A stretch of DNA of 64,000 bases from JALHSW01 sp963720675 (GCA_963720675.1 CAVRGH010000010.1:2399247-2463246), one strand, 5' to 3'; counted from the first letter of the stretch, positions 44,259 to 52,679 are shown. Numbers and translations are program-made. Notes: generated by a model not told the origin, from the sequence alone.

Positions 44259-45161
44259 GTGGCCACCACGAAAGTCCGTGTGAGTCCCGGCGCGCCCGAA
44301 GCGGAGCTGCCGGACACGCCGATCCTCGACGTGGAGACCCTGCCGGGTTCCACGAACGTGGGCGGCACCCCGGTCCCGCTCGAGCTCCCGCGGGTCATCG
44401 CGATCGCGAACCAGAAGGGTGGGGTCGGGAAGACCACGACCGCCGTCAACCTGGGTGCGTCGCTCGCCGAGCTCGGCTTCCGGGTCCTCGTCATCGATCT
44501 GGACCCCCAGGGGAACGCGACGACGGGCCTCGGTCTGAACCCGCGCGACGTGAGCGGGTCGATCTATGACGTCCTCCTGCAGGAGGCGTCCTTCGAGGAC
44601 TGCATCGAGCCGACCGCGATCAAGAACCTCTTCGTCGCGCCGGCCACGATCGACCTCGCCGGGGCCGAGATCGAGCTCGTGCCGCAGATCAGCCGCGAGC
44701 TGAAGCTCCGGAAGGCGGTGAACTCGGTCCGCGACGACTACGACATCATGCTGATCGACTGCCCGCCCTCGCTCGGGCTCCTCACGGTCAACGGACTCGC
44801 CGCGGCCGACGACGTCATCGTCCCGATCCAGTGCGAGTACTACGCGCTCGAGGGGCTGGGGCAGCTGCTCCGCAACGTCGGGCTCGTCCAGGCGAACCTC
44901 AACCCGGACCTCGACGTGCGCGGGATCGTCCTCACGATGTACGACGCGCGCACCAAGCTGGCCGACCAGGTCGAGGCCGAGGTCCGGAACTACTTCGGGG
45001 CGAAGGTCTACAAGACGATCGTGCCGCGCACGGTACGGCTGTCGGAGGCCCCGTCGTACGGCCAACCCATCATCGTGTTCGATGCGACCTCGCGGGGCGC
45101 GAAGGCCTACCGCGACCTGGCGAAAGAGGTGAGCCGTGGCGCGACAAGGCGGACTGGGTAG
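44259..45161 (+). CDS. parA: ParA-family chromosome partitioning ATPase
   Basis: Walker-type ATPase that moves ParB-parS complexes apart. It is 300 aa from GTG 44259, which has an ideal ribosome site AGGAGG. The deviant Walker A is ANQKGGVGKTTTAVNLGASLAELG (about 48-71), followed by VIDLDPQGNATTGLG, Walker B IMLIDCPPSLGLLTVNGLAAADDVIVP and QCEYYALEGLGQL. An in-frame ATG at 44034 with AGGAG upstream would add a 75-residue basic/acidic tail (MVKRKFTRTRREQKSRDGG...). A promoter-like sequence between the two starts favours the shorter form. The 3' end overlaps parB by 26 nt. Confidence 0.93.
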   Translation: MATTKVRVSPGAPEAELPDTPILDVETLPGSTNVGGTPVPLELPRVIAIANQKGGVGKTTTAVNLGASLAELGFRVLVIDLDPQGNATTGLGLNPRDVSGSIYDVLLQEASFEDCIEPTAIKNLFVAPATIDLAGAEIELVPQISRELKLRKAVNSVRDDYDIMLIDCPPSLGLLTVNGLAAADDVIVPIQCEYYALEGLGQLLRNVGLVQANLNPDLDVRGIVLTMYDARTKLADQVEAEVRNYFGAKVYKTIVPRTVRLSEAPSYGQPIIVFDATSRGAKAYRDLAKEVSRGATRRTG

Positions 45162-46042
45162 GGGCCTCGGTGCCCTGATCCCCCCCGGGGCCGCGGAGCA
45201 CCGCGCCCCGTCGGGCACGGGCTACCGGGAGATCCCGATCGCGTCCATCCGGCCGAATCCGTACCAGCCCGCGCGACGCGTTCGACGAGCAGGCGCTCGG
45301 TGCGCTGGCCGACTCGATCCGCGAGGTCGGGTTGCTCCAGCCGGTGCTCGTCCGCCCGGCCGGCGACGGCTTCGAGCTGATCGCGGGGGAGCGGCGTTGG
45401 CGCGCCGCGCAGCGCGTCGGGCTCCAGGAGATCCCCGCGCTGGTGCGCGAGACCGACGACAACACCGCGCTCGAGCAGGCCCTCGTCGAGAACCTCCAGC
45501 GCGACGACCTCAACCCGCTGGAAGAGGCGGCCGCCTACCAGCAGCTCATCGAGGACTTCCACCTCACGCACGAGCAGGTCGCCGCGCGGATGGGGAAGAG
45601 CCGCGCCGCGATCTCCAACACGCTGCGCCTGCTCCAGCTGCCCCCGTCGATCCAGCGCGCGGTTCGGGAGGGTCAGCTGACGATGGGCCACGCCCGGGCG
45701 CTGCTGGGGACGCCCGACCGGGCGTTCCAGGAGGCGATGGCGAAGCGCATCGTCAAGGAGGACCTCTCGGTCCGTCAGGTCGAGGAGGCCGTGCGGGCCC
45801 GCAACGACGGTGCTGCCGCCGACCACGGCACGACGGTCGAAGTCCCGGGACGGATGCGCCCGGCCGGGCTCGCCGAGCTCGAAGAGCTCCTCGGCGACCA
45901 CCTCGACACCCGGGTGAAGATCCGGCTCGGTGCGGGCGGCAAGGGCACGATGACGATCGACTTCGCCGGGCTCGACGACCTGGAGCGCATCTACCGGGCG
46001 ATCACCCAGGCCGACCTGGTTGCGGAGGCAACGACCGCCTAG
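45136..46042 (+). CDS. parB: ParB-family chromosome partitioning protein (one frameshift as sequenced)
   Basis: CTPase/DNA-binding protein that loads at parS. The first frame encodes the typical start ARQGGLGRGLGALIPPGAA and SIRPNPYQP. Near 45270 the frame changes: dropping one G in CCCGCGCGACGCG gives NPYQPRDAFDEQALGALADSIREVGLLQPVLVRPAGDGFELIAGERRWRAA, the family's CTP-binding domain. ENLQRDDLNPLEEAAAYQQLI and the helix-turn-helix THEQVAARMGKSRAAISNTLRLL follow. The C-terminal dimer domain ends EATTA. The corrected length is about 301 aa. The indel is very likely a sequence error, since three parS sites are intact nearby. GTG start lies inside parA. Confidence 0.92.
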
Positions 46043-46071
46043 GCCGGGCGACCTGACGCCGCCGCCCGGAC

Positions 46072-47058
46072 TCAGCCTGGTTCGGGCGGCTGCTCGACCG
46101 AGCGCTGCACGCCGTGCACGACGGCTCGGGCCGCGTCCCCGAACGCGCGACGAGGCCGCGCATCGCGTCGACGTCGCCCTCGGGGATCAGCTCGCACACG
46201 ACCGCCGGCATCCGGGTCTCGCGCAGCACCGCGTAGGCCTTGCCGCAGACGGCCTGCTCCGTGGGGAGGACGGTCACCGAGCGCCGCGTGGACCTCGGTG
46301 GCGACGGAGCGCCCGACCTCGGACTCGAACCGCGCGGACGCGTAGTAGGTGCACCGACACGCGGGTGCGTCACCCGCGCGGAGCGCGAGGAAGAGGTCGG
46401 CTTCGAAGCGGTTCGCCTCGCCCGCGACGAACGAGTCGTCGTCGCCCGACGCGTCGAGCACCGCGGAGGCGCCGGCCTCGAGCAGCCCGCGAGTGATCGC
46501 CTCGCCGAGGGCCGCGAACCCGGGAGTGGCGGCGACGTAGACGCGCCGCCCCGCGAGCCGGGGTGGGCCCGACCGCAGCCGCTCGCGGAGCCCGGCGGCC
46601 GAGCCGGCCGCGAACGACCCGACTCGGTCGAGCGCGGCGATCGTGGTCGCGCCGCAGATCCCGTCGTCCGCGAGCCCGACGGCTCGCTGGAACTCCGCGA
46701 CGGCCGATCGCGTGTCGTCGCCGAGGATGCCGTCCTCGCGCCCCGCGTCGAAGCCGAGCGCGTTCAGGCGGTGCTGGAGGTCGGCCACGTCGTCGCCCCG
46801 GACCATGGGGCGACGGAAGTACAGCAGCCGGTCGCCGAGCGAGTACCCGCTCTCGACGAGCGCCGACCAGGTCTGGCGACCGACGATGCCGTCGACTCGC
46901 AGGCCTCGAGCCTCTTGGAACGCGCGCACTCCGGCCTCGGTGTCGGCCCCGAAGTCTCCGGGCTCTTCGCCCGCGACGTCGTGACCGGCTCCGACGAGGC
47001 GTTGCTGGAGGTCGCGGACCGCTTCGCCGCGGTCCCCCTGGCGGAGCACCGCGGGCAT
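46072..47058 (-). CDS. CwlM-like protein: two peptidoglycan-binding domains plus degenerate amidase domain (two compensating frameshifts)
   Basis: By position (parB-cwlM-trxA-trxB) and architecture this matches CwlM, the PknB-phosphorylated regulator of MurA in mycobacteria. ATG 47058 opens PAVLRQGDRGEAVRDLQQRL, the first peptidoglycan-binding repeat (about 5-65). The second is RPMVRGDDVADLQHRLNALGFDAGREDGILGDDTRSAVAEFQRAVGL (about 78-135). The amidase_3-like domain follows from about 170 but lacks the zinc His residues: the DPGHGG site reads VAATPGFAA, and the SxHAN site reads ALRAGDA. The segment around 46270-46150 is read in another frame (RSVTVLPTEQAVCGKAYAVLRETRMPAVVCELIPEG) before the first frame resumes (AFGDAARAVVHGVQRSVEQPPEPG). 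Confidence 0.8.
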   Translation of the reverse strand: MPAVLRQGDRGEAVRDLQQRLVGAGHDVAGEEPGDFGADTEAGVRAFQEARGLRVDGIVGRQTWSALVESGYSLGDRLLYFRRPMVRGDDVADLQHRLNALGFDAGREDGILGDDTRSAVAEFQRAVGLADDGICGATTIAALDRVGSFAAGSAAGLRERLRSGPPRLAGRRVYVAATPGFAALGEAITRGLLEAGASAVLDASGDDDSFVAGEANRFEADLFLALRAGDAPACRCTYYASARFESEVGRSVATEVHAALGDRPPHGAGRLRQGLRGAARDPDAGGRVRADPRGRRRRDARPRRAFGDAARAVVHGVQRSVEQPPEPG

Positions 47059-47113
47059 GGCGAGACGGCTCCGAGTCGACGGTCCGAGTGACGACGACCC
47101 TTGCGGGTCGGCG

Positions 47114-47449
47114 TCAGACGAACTCGGCGAGATCCTGGAGGAGCTGACCCTTGCCCTTGGCGCCGACCAGACGCTTGGCCTCGGCCTGTGCGTCACCCGG
47201 CTTGAAGACCAGGAGGGTGGGGATGCTCATCACGTTGAAGCGCATCGCCGTGTTGGGGTTGTCGTCGACGTTCAGCTTCGCGATGGCGAGCTTGTCGGCG
47301 TGCTCGACCGCGAGCTCCTCGAGGACGGGGGCGATCATCTTGCACGGACCGCACCACTCGGCCCAGAAGTCGACCAGGACGGCCTTGTCGGAACCGCCGA
47401 TCGTCTCGTCGAAGGTGTCGTCGGAGATCGTGATGATGTGCTGGGACAC
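47114..47449 (-). CDS. trxA: Thioredoxin
   Basis: A 111-aa thioredoxin with the redox motif FWAEWCGPCKMIAPVLEELA (CGPC near 37-40), the cis-Pro in MSIPTLLVFKPG, and KLNVDDNPNTAMRFN. It reduces ribonucleotide reductase, methionine sulfoxide reductases (msrB at 9484) and peroxiredoxins. GTG start at 47449. It follows trxB on the same strand after 132 bp, so it may have its own promoter. Confidence 0.96.
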   Translation of the reverse strand: MSQHIITISDDTFDETIGGSDKAVLVDFWAEWCGPCKMIAPVLEELAVEHADKLAIAKLNVDDNPNTAMRFNVMSIPTLLVFKPGDAQAEAKRLVGAKGKGQLLQDLAEFV

Positions 47450-47581
47450 GGGAAGATCCTTTCTCCGCCGGTCCGTGCTCGGCCGGGGTGTGCGGCGAGT
47501 GTACTGACGGGGTGAACCCCGACCGGGTCCCGGCGATTCCTGGGTGGGGGGATTCCTGAGCGGCCGGGTCGGAGTTGGGTG

Positions 47582-48526
47582 TCAGGCGGTGGCGGCGGCG
47601 TGCGCGGCGGCCTCCAGCCAGCGCTCGGCCTCGATCGCAGCCATGCAGCCGCTGCCGGCCGCAGTGATCGCCTGCCGGTAGACGTGGTCCTGCACGTCGC
47701 CGGCGGCGAACACGCCCTCGACGGACGTGAGCGTCGAGTCCGGTGCCGTCACGATGTAGCCGTTCTCGTCGAGGTCGAGCTGCCCTGCGAAGAGGGCGGT
47801 GGTCGGATCGTGGCCGATCGCGACGAACAGTCCGGCGACGTCGAGCTTCGAGACCTCGTCGGTGTCGACGTTGCGGATCTCGAGGTGCTCGACCTGGTGC
47901 TCACCGTGCACGTCGTTCACCACGGAGTTCCACAGGAACTCGATCTTCGGGTTCGCGAACGCGCGCTCCTGCATGATCTTGGACGCCCGCAGCTCGTCGC
48001 GACGGTGGACGAGCGTGACCTTGGTCGCGAACTTGGTGAGGAAGATCGCTTCCTCGATCGCGGAGTCCCCTCCGCCGACGATCGCGAGGTCCTTCTCCCG
48101 GAAGAAGAACCCGTCGCAGGTCGCGCAGGTCGAGACACCGTGGCCGAGGAGTCGCTGCTCGGCCGGCAGGCCGAGCATGCGTGCGGTGGCGCCCGTGGTG
48201 ATGATCATGGCGTCGCCGCGGTACTCGGTGTCGCCGACCCAGGCGCCGAAGGGGGCTGCGCTCAGGTCGACGCGGTCCGCGTCGGCCGTCACGAACTCGG
48301 CGCCGAACCGGGCCGCTTGCTCCCGCATCTTCACCATGAGCTCGGGGCCCATGATCCCGTCGGGGAAACCGGGGTAGTTCTCGACGTCGGTCGTCAGCAT
48401 GAGCTGACCGCCGGCGCTGATGCCCTCGATGATGACGGGGGACAGGTTGGCCCGGGCCGCGTAGGTCGCCGCCGTGAGGCCCGCCGGCCCGGAGCCGACG
48501 ATCACGACCTTCCGGTGCTCGGTCAT
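47582..48526 (-). CDS. trxB: Thioredoxin-disulfide reductase
   Basis: FAD/NADPH enzyme that reduces thioredoxin, 314 aa. FAD-binding motif VVIVGSGPAGLTAATYAARANLSPVIIEG (about 6-34), active-site CATCDG (about 137-142), NADPH-binding VVGGGDSAIEEAIFLTKFA-type motif (here AIVGGGDSAIEEAIF) and the C-terminal GVFAAGDVQDHVYRQAITAAGSGCMAAIEAERWL. Part of the conserved murJ-sigM-trxB-trxA-cwlM block. Confidence 0.96.
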   Translation of the reverse strand: MTEHRKVVIVGSGPAGLTAATYAARANLSPVIIEGISAGGQLMLTTDVENYPGFPDGIMGPELMVKMREQAARFGAEFVTADADRVDLSAAPFGAWVGDTEYRGDAMIITTGATARMLGLPAEQRLLGHGVSTCATCDGFFFREKDLAIVGGGDSAIEEAIFLTKFATKVTLVHRRDELRASKIMQERAFANPKIEFLWNSVVNDVHGEHQVEHLEIRNVDTDEVSKLDVAGLFVAIGHDPTTALFAGQLDLDENGYIVTAPDSTLTSVEGVFAAGDVQDHVYRQAITAAGSGCMAAIEAERWLEAAAHAAATA

Positions 48527-48557
48527 CGGCGCTGGTCAGTCATGGTGCGGGCGCCCT

Positions 48558-48878
48558 TCATGCAGCATCGGCTGCGCCGTCCTTGGGCACCTTCAGGCGC
48601 CGTGTCCAGCAGAACGCCCCGAGGAGCACCAGGATTCCGCCGCAGATGAGGTAGGCGAGCCAGACCTCACCGGTGAGGATCACCAGACCGCGGAAGAGCC
48701 CGATGATGAGCAGGGTGACCGCGGTGAAGACGAAGAAGCCGACCAGCAGCCCGTAGACGACGGCCTTGGTCGCCTTCTGGGCGGGCACGACCGTCTTGTC
48801 GCGGACGAGCGTGACCGCCTGCTCGAGGGCGTCCGCGGCCTGGGTCGGCCAATCGGTTGAGGGGGAGAGATCTGCCAT
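48558..48878 (-). CDS. Small two-helix membrane protein (holin-like fold)
   Basis: A 106-aa protein. A charged helix (ADALEQAVTLVRDKTVVPAQKATKAVV) precedes two membrane helices, VYGLLVGFFVFTAVTLLIIGLF (about 41-62) and EVWLAYLICGGILVLLGAFCW (about 71-91), then a basic tail. The layout resembles actinobacterial phage-holin-superfamily or Actinobacterial transmembrane small proteins, but no lysis genes are nearby and a holin function is unlikely. It is located between sigM partner and trxB. The function is unknown. Confidence 0.65.
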   Translation of the reverse strand: MADLSPSTDWPTQAADALEQAVTLVRDKTVVPAQKATKAVVYGLLVGFFVFTAVTLLIIGLFRGLVILTGEVWLAYLICGGILVLLGAFCWTRRLKVPKDGAADAA

Positions 48879-48944
48879 ACCGGCGGCGATCGTATCGGGC
48901 TCCCGGTCGATCCGGTCGGTCGATCGCCCCCGGGCCGGAGGTGA

Positions 48945-49607
48945 TCAGTCGTGGAGGGCCACGGTCGTGACCACGGTGCAGTCCGTCGGCGTCACCGCCA
49001 CCGCGACGTCCTCGCCTGCGGGGGTCGTGCCGACGAGGACGACGACCTGCCCGGAGGCCGCGTAGGTCGCGGTCCCGACCGCGCTGACGACGACGAGCCC
49101 GGCCGCCTCGGGTCCGCGAGCCAGACAGCTCGCTGCGAGCTCCGACGCCGCGAGGGCGGCCCCGGACTCGAGGCGGTTCGTGATCGCGGCGCGCAGCGCG
49201 GCAGGGGACGCCACGGTGCCGAGGTCCCCGAGCTGGTTCTCGGAACCCGGTGCCGGCGCGACCGTGGGTGGCGCGCTGTCCGCGGCGGCGTCCCTGGGCG
49301 CCGCCGCGGTGGCTTCGGGCGCCCGCCCGGCCGTGGTGGTCTGCGGGTCGTCGGGTCGGGTCACCACGACGGCGCCCACGAGCACTCCGATCAGGAGCGC
49401 GGCCGCGACGCCGATGGCCGCGGTCGTCCGCCCGACGGGTCGTCCGGCCCGGGGCCGTTCGGCGACCGCGACGTCGACCATCCGACGCCGGGTCACCTCG
49501 TCGAGCGGCGGGACGGCGAGGAGCGCGCCGAGCTCCGGGTCGCGGCCCCGGTCGTCGGGGGCCAGATCCTGGGGAGCAGGGTCGTCGGGGGTGAGGTCGT
49601 CGCTCAT
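48945..49607 (-). CDS. Probable anti-sigma factor (membrane partner of SigM)
   Basis: A 220-aa single-pass membrane protein whose ATG overlaps the sigma-factor stop (ATGA at 49604-49607), the usual arrangement for ECF sigma and anti-sigma pairs. The cytoplasmic N-terminus (about 1-58) includes PPLDEVTRRRMVDVAVAERP. The membrane helix is TAAIGVAAALLIGVLVGAVVV (about 60-80). The outer part is Ala/Pro/Thr-rich, then a Cys-containing domain (AASCLARG, TPTDCTVV). There is no HxxxCxxC zinc anti-sigma motif, so the role rests on context. Confidence 0.7.
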   Translation of the reverse strand: MSDDLTPDDPAPQDLAPDDRGRDPELGALLAVPPLDEVTRRRMVDVAVAERPRAGRPVGRTTAAIGVAAALLIGVLVGAVVVTRPDDPQTTTAGRAPEATAAAPRDAAADSAPPTVAPAPGSENQLGDLGTVASPAALRAAITNRLESGAALAASELAASCLARGPEAAGLVVVSAVGTATYAASGQVVVLVGTTPAGEDVAVAVTPTDCTVVTTVALHD

Positions 49608-50173
49608 GATCCGTCCGTTCGACGCTCGGAGGGGGTGGTGCGGTTCCCGAGGGCCTCGCGGAGGGCCTGCCGGCCTCGGGAGATGCGGGACTTCACGGTT
49701 CCCACGGGCACGTCGAGCACCTCGGCGATCTCGGGGTAGTCGAGATCGGCCAGGTCACGCAGCACGACCGCGGTGCGGAACTCCTCGGGGACGGTTGCCA
49801 GGGCCCGGTCCACGTCGAGGCGAGCGTCGACCGATCCCTCGGCGCTGGGCGTCGTGAGCTCGGGTGGCTCATCGAGCGGCACGGGACGCCGGGACCGGCG
49901 CCGGAGCTCGTCGAGGGCGGCGTTGGTGGCGACGCGGTACATCCAGGTGGTGAAGGCCGAGCGACCGTCGAACCGACCGATCCCACGGGCGATCGCGATC
50001 AGCGCCTCCTGGGTCGCGTCGAGCGCGTCCTCCGGATGCGCGACGACCCGGCGGCAGATCGCATGGACGCGGTCGGCGTGGCGGTCGAGGAGCTGCTCGA
50101 GCGCCCGGCGGTCTCCGCCGGCGGCAGCGCTCGCGAGGCCGGCGTCGTCGACGTCGCCGGTCCGGTCAGCCAA
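49604..50173 (-). CDS. sigM: ECF RNA polymerase sigma factor, SigM-like
   Basis: A 189-aa ECF sigma factor. Region 2 is LLDRHADRVHAICRRVVAHPEDALDATQEALIAIARGIGRFDGRSAFTTWMYRVATNAALDELRRRSRR. Region 4 is LATVPEEFRTAVVLRDLADLDYPEIAEVLDVPVGTVKSRISRGRQALREALG. Position before trxB/trxA matches sigM of mycobacteria, so it may control redox or envelope stress genes. The start codon is TTG 50173 (next to the receptor-kinase stop). Its membrane partner follows by translational coupling. Confidence 0.9.
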   Translation of the reverse strand: MADRTGDVDDAGLASAAAGGDRRALEQLLDRHADRVHAICRRVVAHPEDALDATQEALIAIARGIGRFDGRSAFTTWMYRVATNAALDELRRRSRRPVPLDEPPELTTPSAEGSVDARLDVDRALATVPEEFRTAVVLRDLADLDYPEIAEVLDVPVGTVKSRISRGRQALREALGNRTTPSERRTDGS

Positions 50174-50179
50174 CTCGGG

Positions 50180-51727
50180 TCACCCGATCCGTACTTCGGT
50201 GATCTCGAGCTTGCCCGACGCCGGCAGTCGCGTCAGCCAGATCAGCACGGTCCGCCCCGAAGCGGTCGGATCCAGCTCGAAGGTGGCGTTCGGCCCGAGA
50301 TCCTCCCCCGAGGCCGCCGGCGCACCCCACCCGGCCAGCGTCTCCGCGGGTGAGTCGGCGACGTAGATCTGGGCGTTCCAACCGGAGCCGTTCGTGTCGA
50401 CCTCGACGGTCGAGACCTCCGAGGAGTCGGCGAGGTCGACCCGGAGCCCGACCCCGGACTTCCCACCCAGGTCCGCGTTGCTGTACGTCTCGGTGTTCCA
50501 ACCCGTCGCACCGTTGCCGTCGATGGCGAGGCCGGCCTGCTCGGGGTGCTCGCCGTCACCGCCCTCCGGGTCGAAGTCGGCCGCGCCGACGATCTGGGGC
50601 GCGGAGGTGCTCACGCCCGGCGTGGATCCGGTGCCGTCGGTGTCGTTGATCGCCTTGACGACCAGGTAGCCGCCGGCGGCGCCGGCGGCGAGCAGGAAGA
50701 TCCCGAGGAGCGCCCAGGGCCAGGTCGACGACTGGCGCCGCGCCGGCGGCCGGCGGCCGGGCGACCGCTGCGGTGCGCGGCTCGGGACCGGGGCGGGCGC
50801 GGCTGCCGGGGTCGGCGTGGGTGGCGGTGTCGGTGGGGGAGTCGGCGTCGCGCTGCGGGTCCGGTCGACGCCCGGCGAGGTGAGGTGCAGCTCGGCGCCG
50901 CCTGCCACCGCGGTGAGGTCCTCGCCCAGAGCGCCGGCGCTCTGGTACCGGTCCCGCGGGTCGCGCGCGAGGCACCGCAACGTGATCGCCTCCACGAGCG
51001 GGGGGACGTCGGCGCGCACCGAGCGCAGAGAAGGCGGATCCTTGGTCAACCGGGCGAGCGACGCGGCGGTCTCGGTGTCGCCGGTGAAGGGTGGTGCGCC
51101 GGCCAGCATCTCGTGGAGGAGGAGCCCGACCGCGTAGAGGTCCGCGCGGGCGTCGACCGGCTCCCCGGCGAGCTGCTCCGGCGCGAGGTAGCGGGCGGTA
51201 CCGACGACGGTCCCGGTTCGGGTGAGGTCCTGGCCGTCTCCCGCCTTGGCGATGCCGAAGTCGGTCACCTTCACCGGAGCGTGGGGCGGCACGAGCACGT
51301 TCGCCGGCTTGATGTCGCGATGCACGATCCCGTTGCGGTGGGCGTGCTCGAGGGCCGCGGTGACCCCGCGGGCGATCCGGAGGCTCTCGTCGACGGGGAG
51401 CGGGCCCCGGTCGTCGAGGAGGTGCCGCAGGTTCGGGCCCTCGACGAGCTCCATGACCAGGTAGGCGACGCCGTCGTCCTCTCCCGTGTCGTAGGTGGCG
51501 ACGATGTCGGGGTGGGCGAGGCTGGCGACGGCGACGGCCTCGTTGCGGAACCGCGTCCGAGTGTCGGCGTCGTGCGCGAGGTCGGGGTGGAGCGTCTTCA
51601 CCGCCACCCGGCGCGCGAGCAGCGTGTCGTCACCGACCCAGACACTGGCCATGCCGCCCCGCGCGAGCAGCGACTGGAGGTGGTAGCGGCCACCGAGCGT
51701 TCGACCGGGCGCGGCGGGGTTCGACAC
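50180..51727 (-). CDS. Receptor Ser/Thr kinase with galactose-binding-like ectodomain (MviN C-terminal-half architecture)
   Basis: A 515-aa transmembrane kinase. The kinase domain (about 12-275) is complete: Gly loop LLARGGMASVW, Lys44 (VAVKTL), HRD 137-139 in GIVHRDIKPANVL, DFG 157-159, and APEQLAGEPVDARADLYAVGLLLHEMLAG. A Pro-rich linker (TPTPPPTPPPTPTPA) and one membrane helix (about 337-358) lead to an extracellular domain (about 370-515). It reads as a discoidin-like beta sandwich (GLAIDGNGATGWNTETYSNADLGGKSGVGLRVDLADSSEVSTVEVDTNGSGW...). Mycobacterial MviN carries a pseudokinase, membrane helix and similar ectodomain fused after MurJ. Here they form a separate, apparently active protein two genes from murJ. 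Confidence 0.87.
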   Translation of the reverse strand: MSNPAAPGRTLGGRYHLQSLLARGGMASVWVGDDTLLARRVAVKTLHPDLAHDADTRTRFRNEAVAVASLAHPDIVATYDTGEDDGVAYLVMELVEGPNLRHLLDDRGPLPVDESLRIARGVTAALEHAHRNGIVHRDIKPANVLVPPHAPVKVTDFGIAKAGDGQDLTRTGTVVGTARYLAPEQLAGEPVDARADLYAVGLLLHEMLAGAPPFTGDTETAASLARLTKDPPSLRSVRADVPPLVEAITLRCLARDPRDRYQSAGALGEDLTAVAGGAELHLTSPGVDRTRSATPTPPPTPPPTPTPAAAPAPVPSRAPQRSPGRRPPARRQSSTWPWALLGIFLLAAGAAGGYLVVKAINDTDGTGSTPGVSTSAPQIVGAADFDPEGGDGEHPEQAGLAIDGNGATGWNTETYSNADLGGKSGVGLRVDLADSSEVSTVEVDTNGSGWNAQIYVADSPAETLAGWGAPAASGEDLGPNATFELDPTASGRTVLIWLTRLPASGKLEITEVRIG

Positions 51728-51790
51728 CGTGCCACGGTACCGGCCTCGTGGTGTGGTCCGCGAGGCAGCACCCGGGGCCGACCCCGCGGC

Positions 51791-52636
51791 TCAGTCGCGG
51801 TCCGAGTGGACCTGGAAGCTCACACCGATCACGCCGGGGCCCGCATGGGTGCCGATGACCGGACCGACGATGCCGGTCACGATCTCGTCCCGGGGCTTGA
51901 TCGGAGCGAGCAGGTCGAGGAGCTCCTCGAGGTCGTCGGCCTGCCCGTGGAGCACGGCGAGCGTGTCGATGGGCTGCGCCGCGACCTTGTCGGCCAGCAC
52001 CTTGAGCGACTTCGACCGCGTCCTCACCTTGCCCGCTTCCTCCACGACCCCGTCGCGCACCTCGACGACCGGCTTGATGGAGAGCATGGAGCCGAGCAGC
52101 GCGCGGGCGTTGCCCACCCGGCCACCCTTCTTGAGGTACTCGAGGGTGTCGAGCGCGCCGAAGAGGCGCGTGCGATCGCGGCGGCTGATGACCTCGTCGA
52201 CGATCCGATCGAGGGGATCGCCATCTGCCGCGCGGCGGGCCGCGGTGAGGCAGAGCGCCCCGAGGCCCATCGACACGGTGAGGGAGTCGATGACCTTGAC
52301 CGGGCACTCCTCCCCGATCGACGCGGCGGCGACCTGGGCCGCCTGCATCGTGGCCGAGAGGCGAGAGGAGAGGTTGATGCAGATGATCCCGGTCGCCCCC
52401 CGGGCGATGAGGTCGCGGTAGCAGGCCTCGAAGGCGCCGGCCGACGGCGCCGCGGTCTCGGGCAGGGCGTCGGACGCCTGGAGTCGGTCCCAGAAGGCGT
52501 CGGCGCTCAGCTCAGCGCGGTCGACGAACTCCTCGTCGCCGAAGCGGATCGTGAGCGGCACGACCTCGATCCCGAGGGCGTCGACGAGGTCCTGCGACAG
52601 GTCGCTCGCGCTGTCGGTGACGACTCGAACTCCCAC
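51791..52636 (-). CDS. DegV-family fatty-acid-binding protein
   Basis: DegV/FakB-type protein, 281 aa, that binds a fatty acid in a buried tunnel. The N-terminal VRVVTDSASDLSQDLVDALGIEVVPLTIRFGDEEFVD is typical. LSSRLSATMQAAQVAA, VIDSLTVSMGLGALCL and TLEYLKKGGRVGNARALLGSMLSIKPVVEVRDG follow, and the C-terminus has HAGPGVIGV. In Firmicutes FakB presents fatty acids to the FakA kinase; no fakA gene is seen here. It lies between murJ and the receptor kinase, an unusual insertion in the otherwise conserved order. Confidence 0.9.
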   Translation of the reverse strand: MGVRVVTDSASDLSQDLVDALGIEVVPLTIRFGDEEFVDRAELSADAFWDRLQASDALPETAAPSAGAFEACYRDLIARGATGIICINLSSRLSATMQAAQVAAASIGEECPVKVIDSLTVSMGLGALCLTAARRAADGDPLDRIVDEVISRRDRTRLFGALDTLEYLKKGGRVGNARALLGSMLSIKPVVEVRDGVVEEAGKVRTRSKSLKVLADKVAAQPIDTLAVLHGQADDLEELLDLLAPIKPRDEIVTGIVGPVIGTHAGPGVIGVSFQVHSDRD

Positions 52637-52679
52637 GGTTCCTCCTCTGGGGTCCGAGCTGCAGGCTGCCCCCCACTCC

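Noticed and set aside
44215..44283. 22-codon open frame starting ATGAGCCTCAAC before parA
   Set aside because: It overlaps the parA ribosome site and start, has an Arg-rich random composition and no ribosome site of its own. A leader peptide cannot be excluded.
48558..48878. Phage holin as a sign of prophage
   Set aside because: Only two helices and a small size are shared. No endolysin, portal or integrase genes are nearby and the location is in a conserved housekeeping block.
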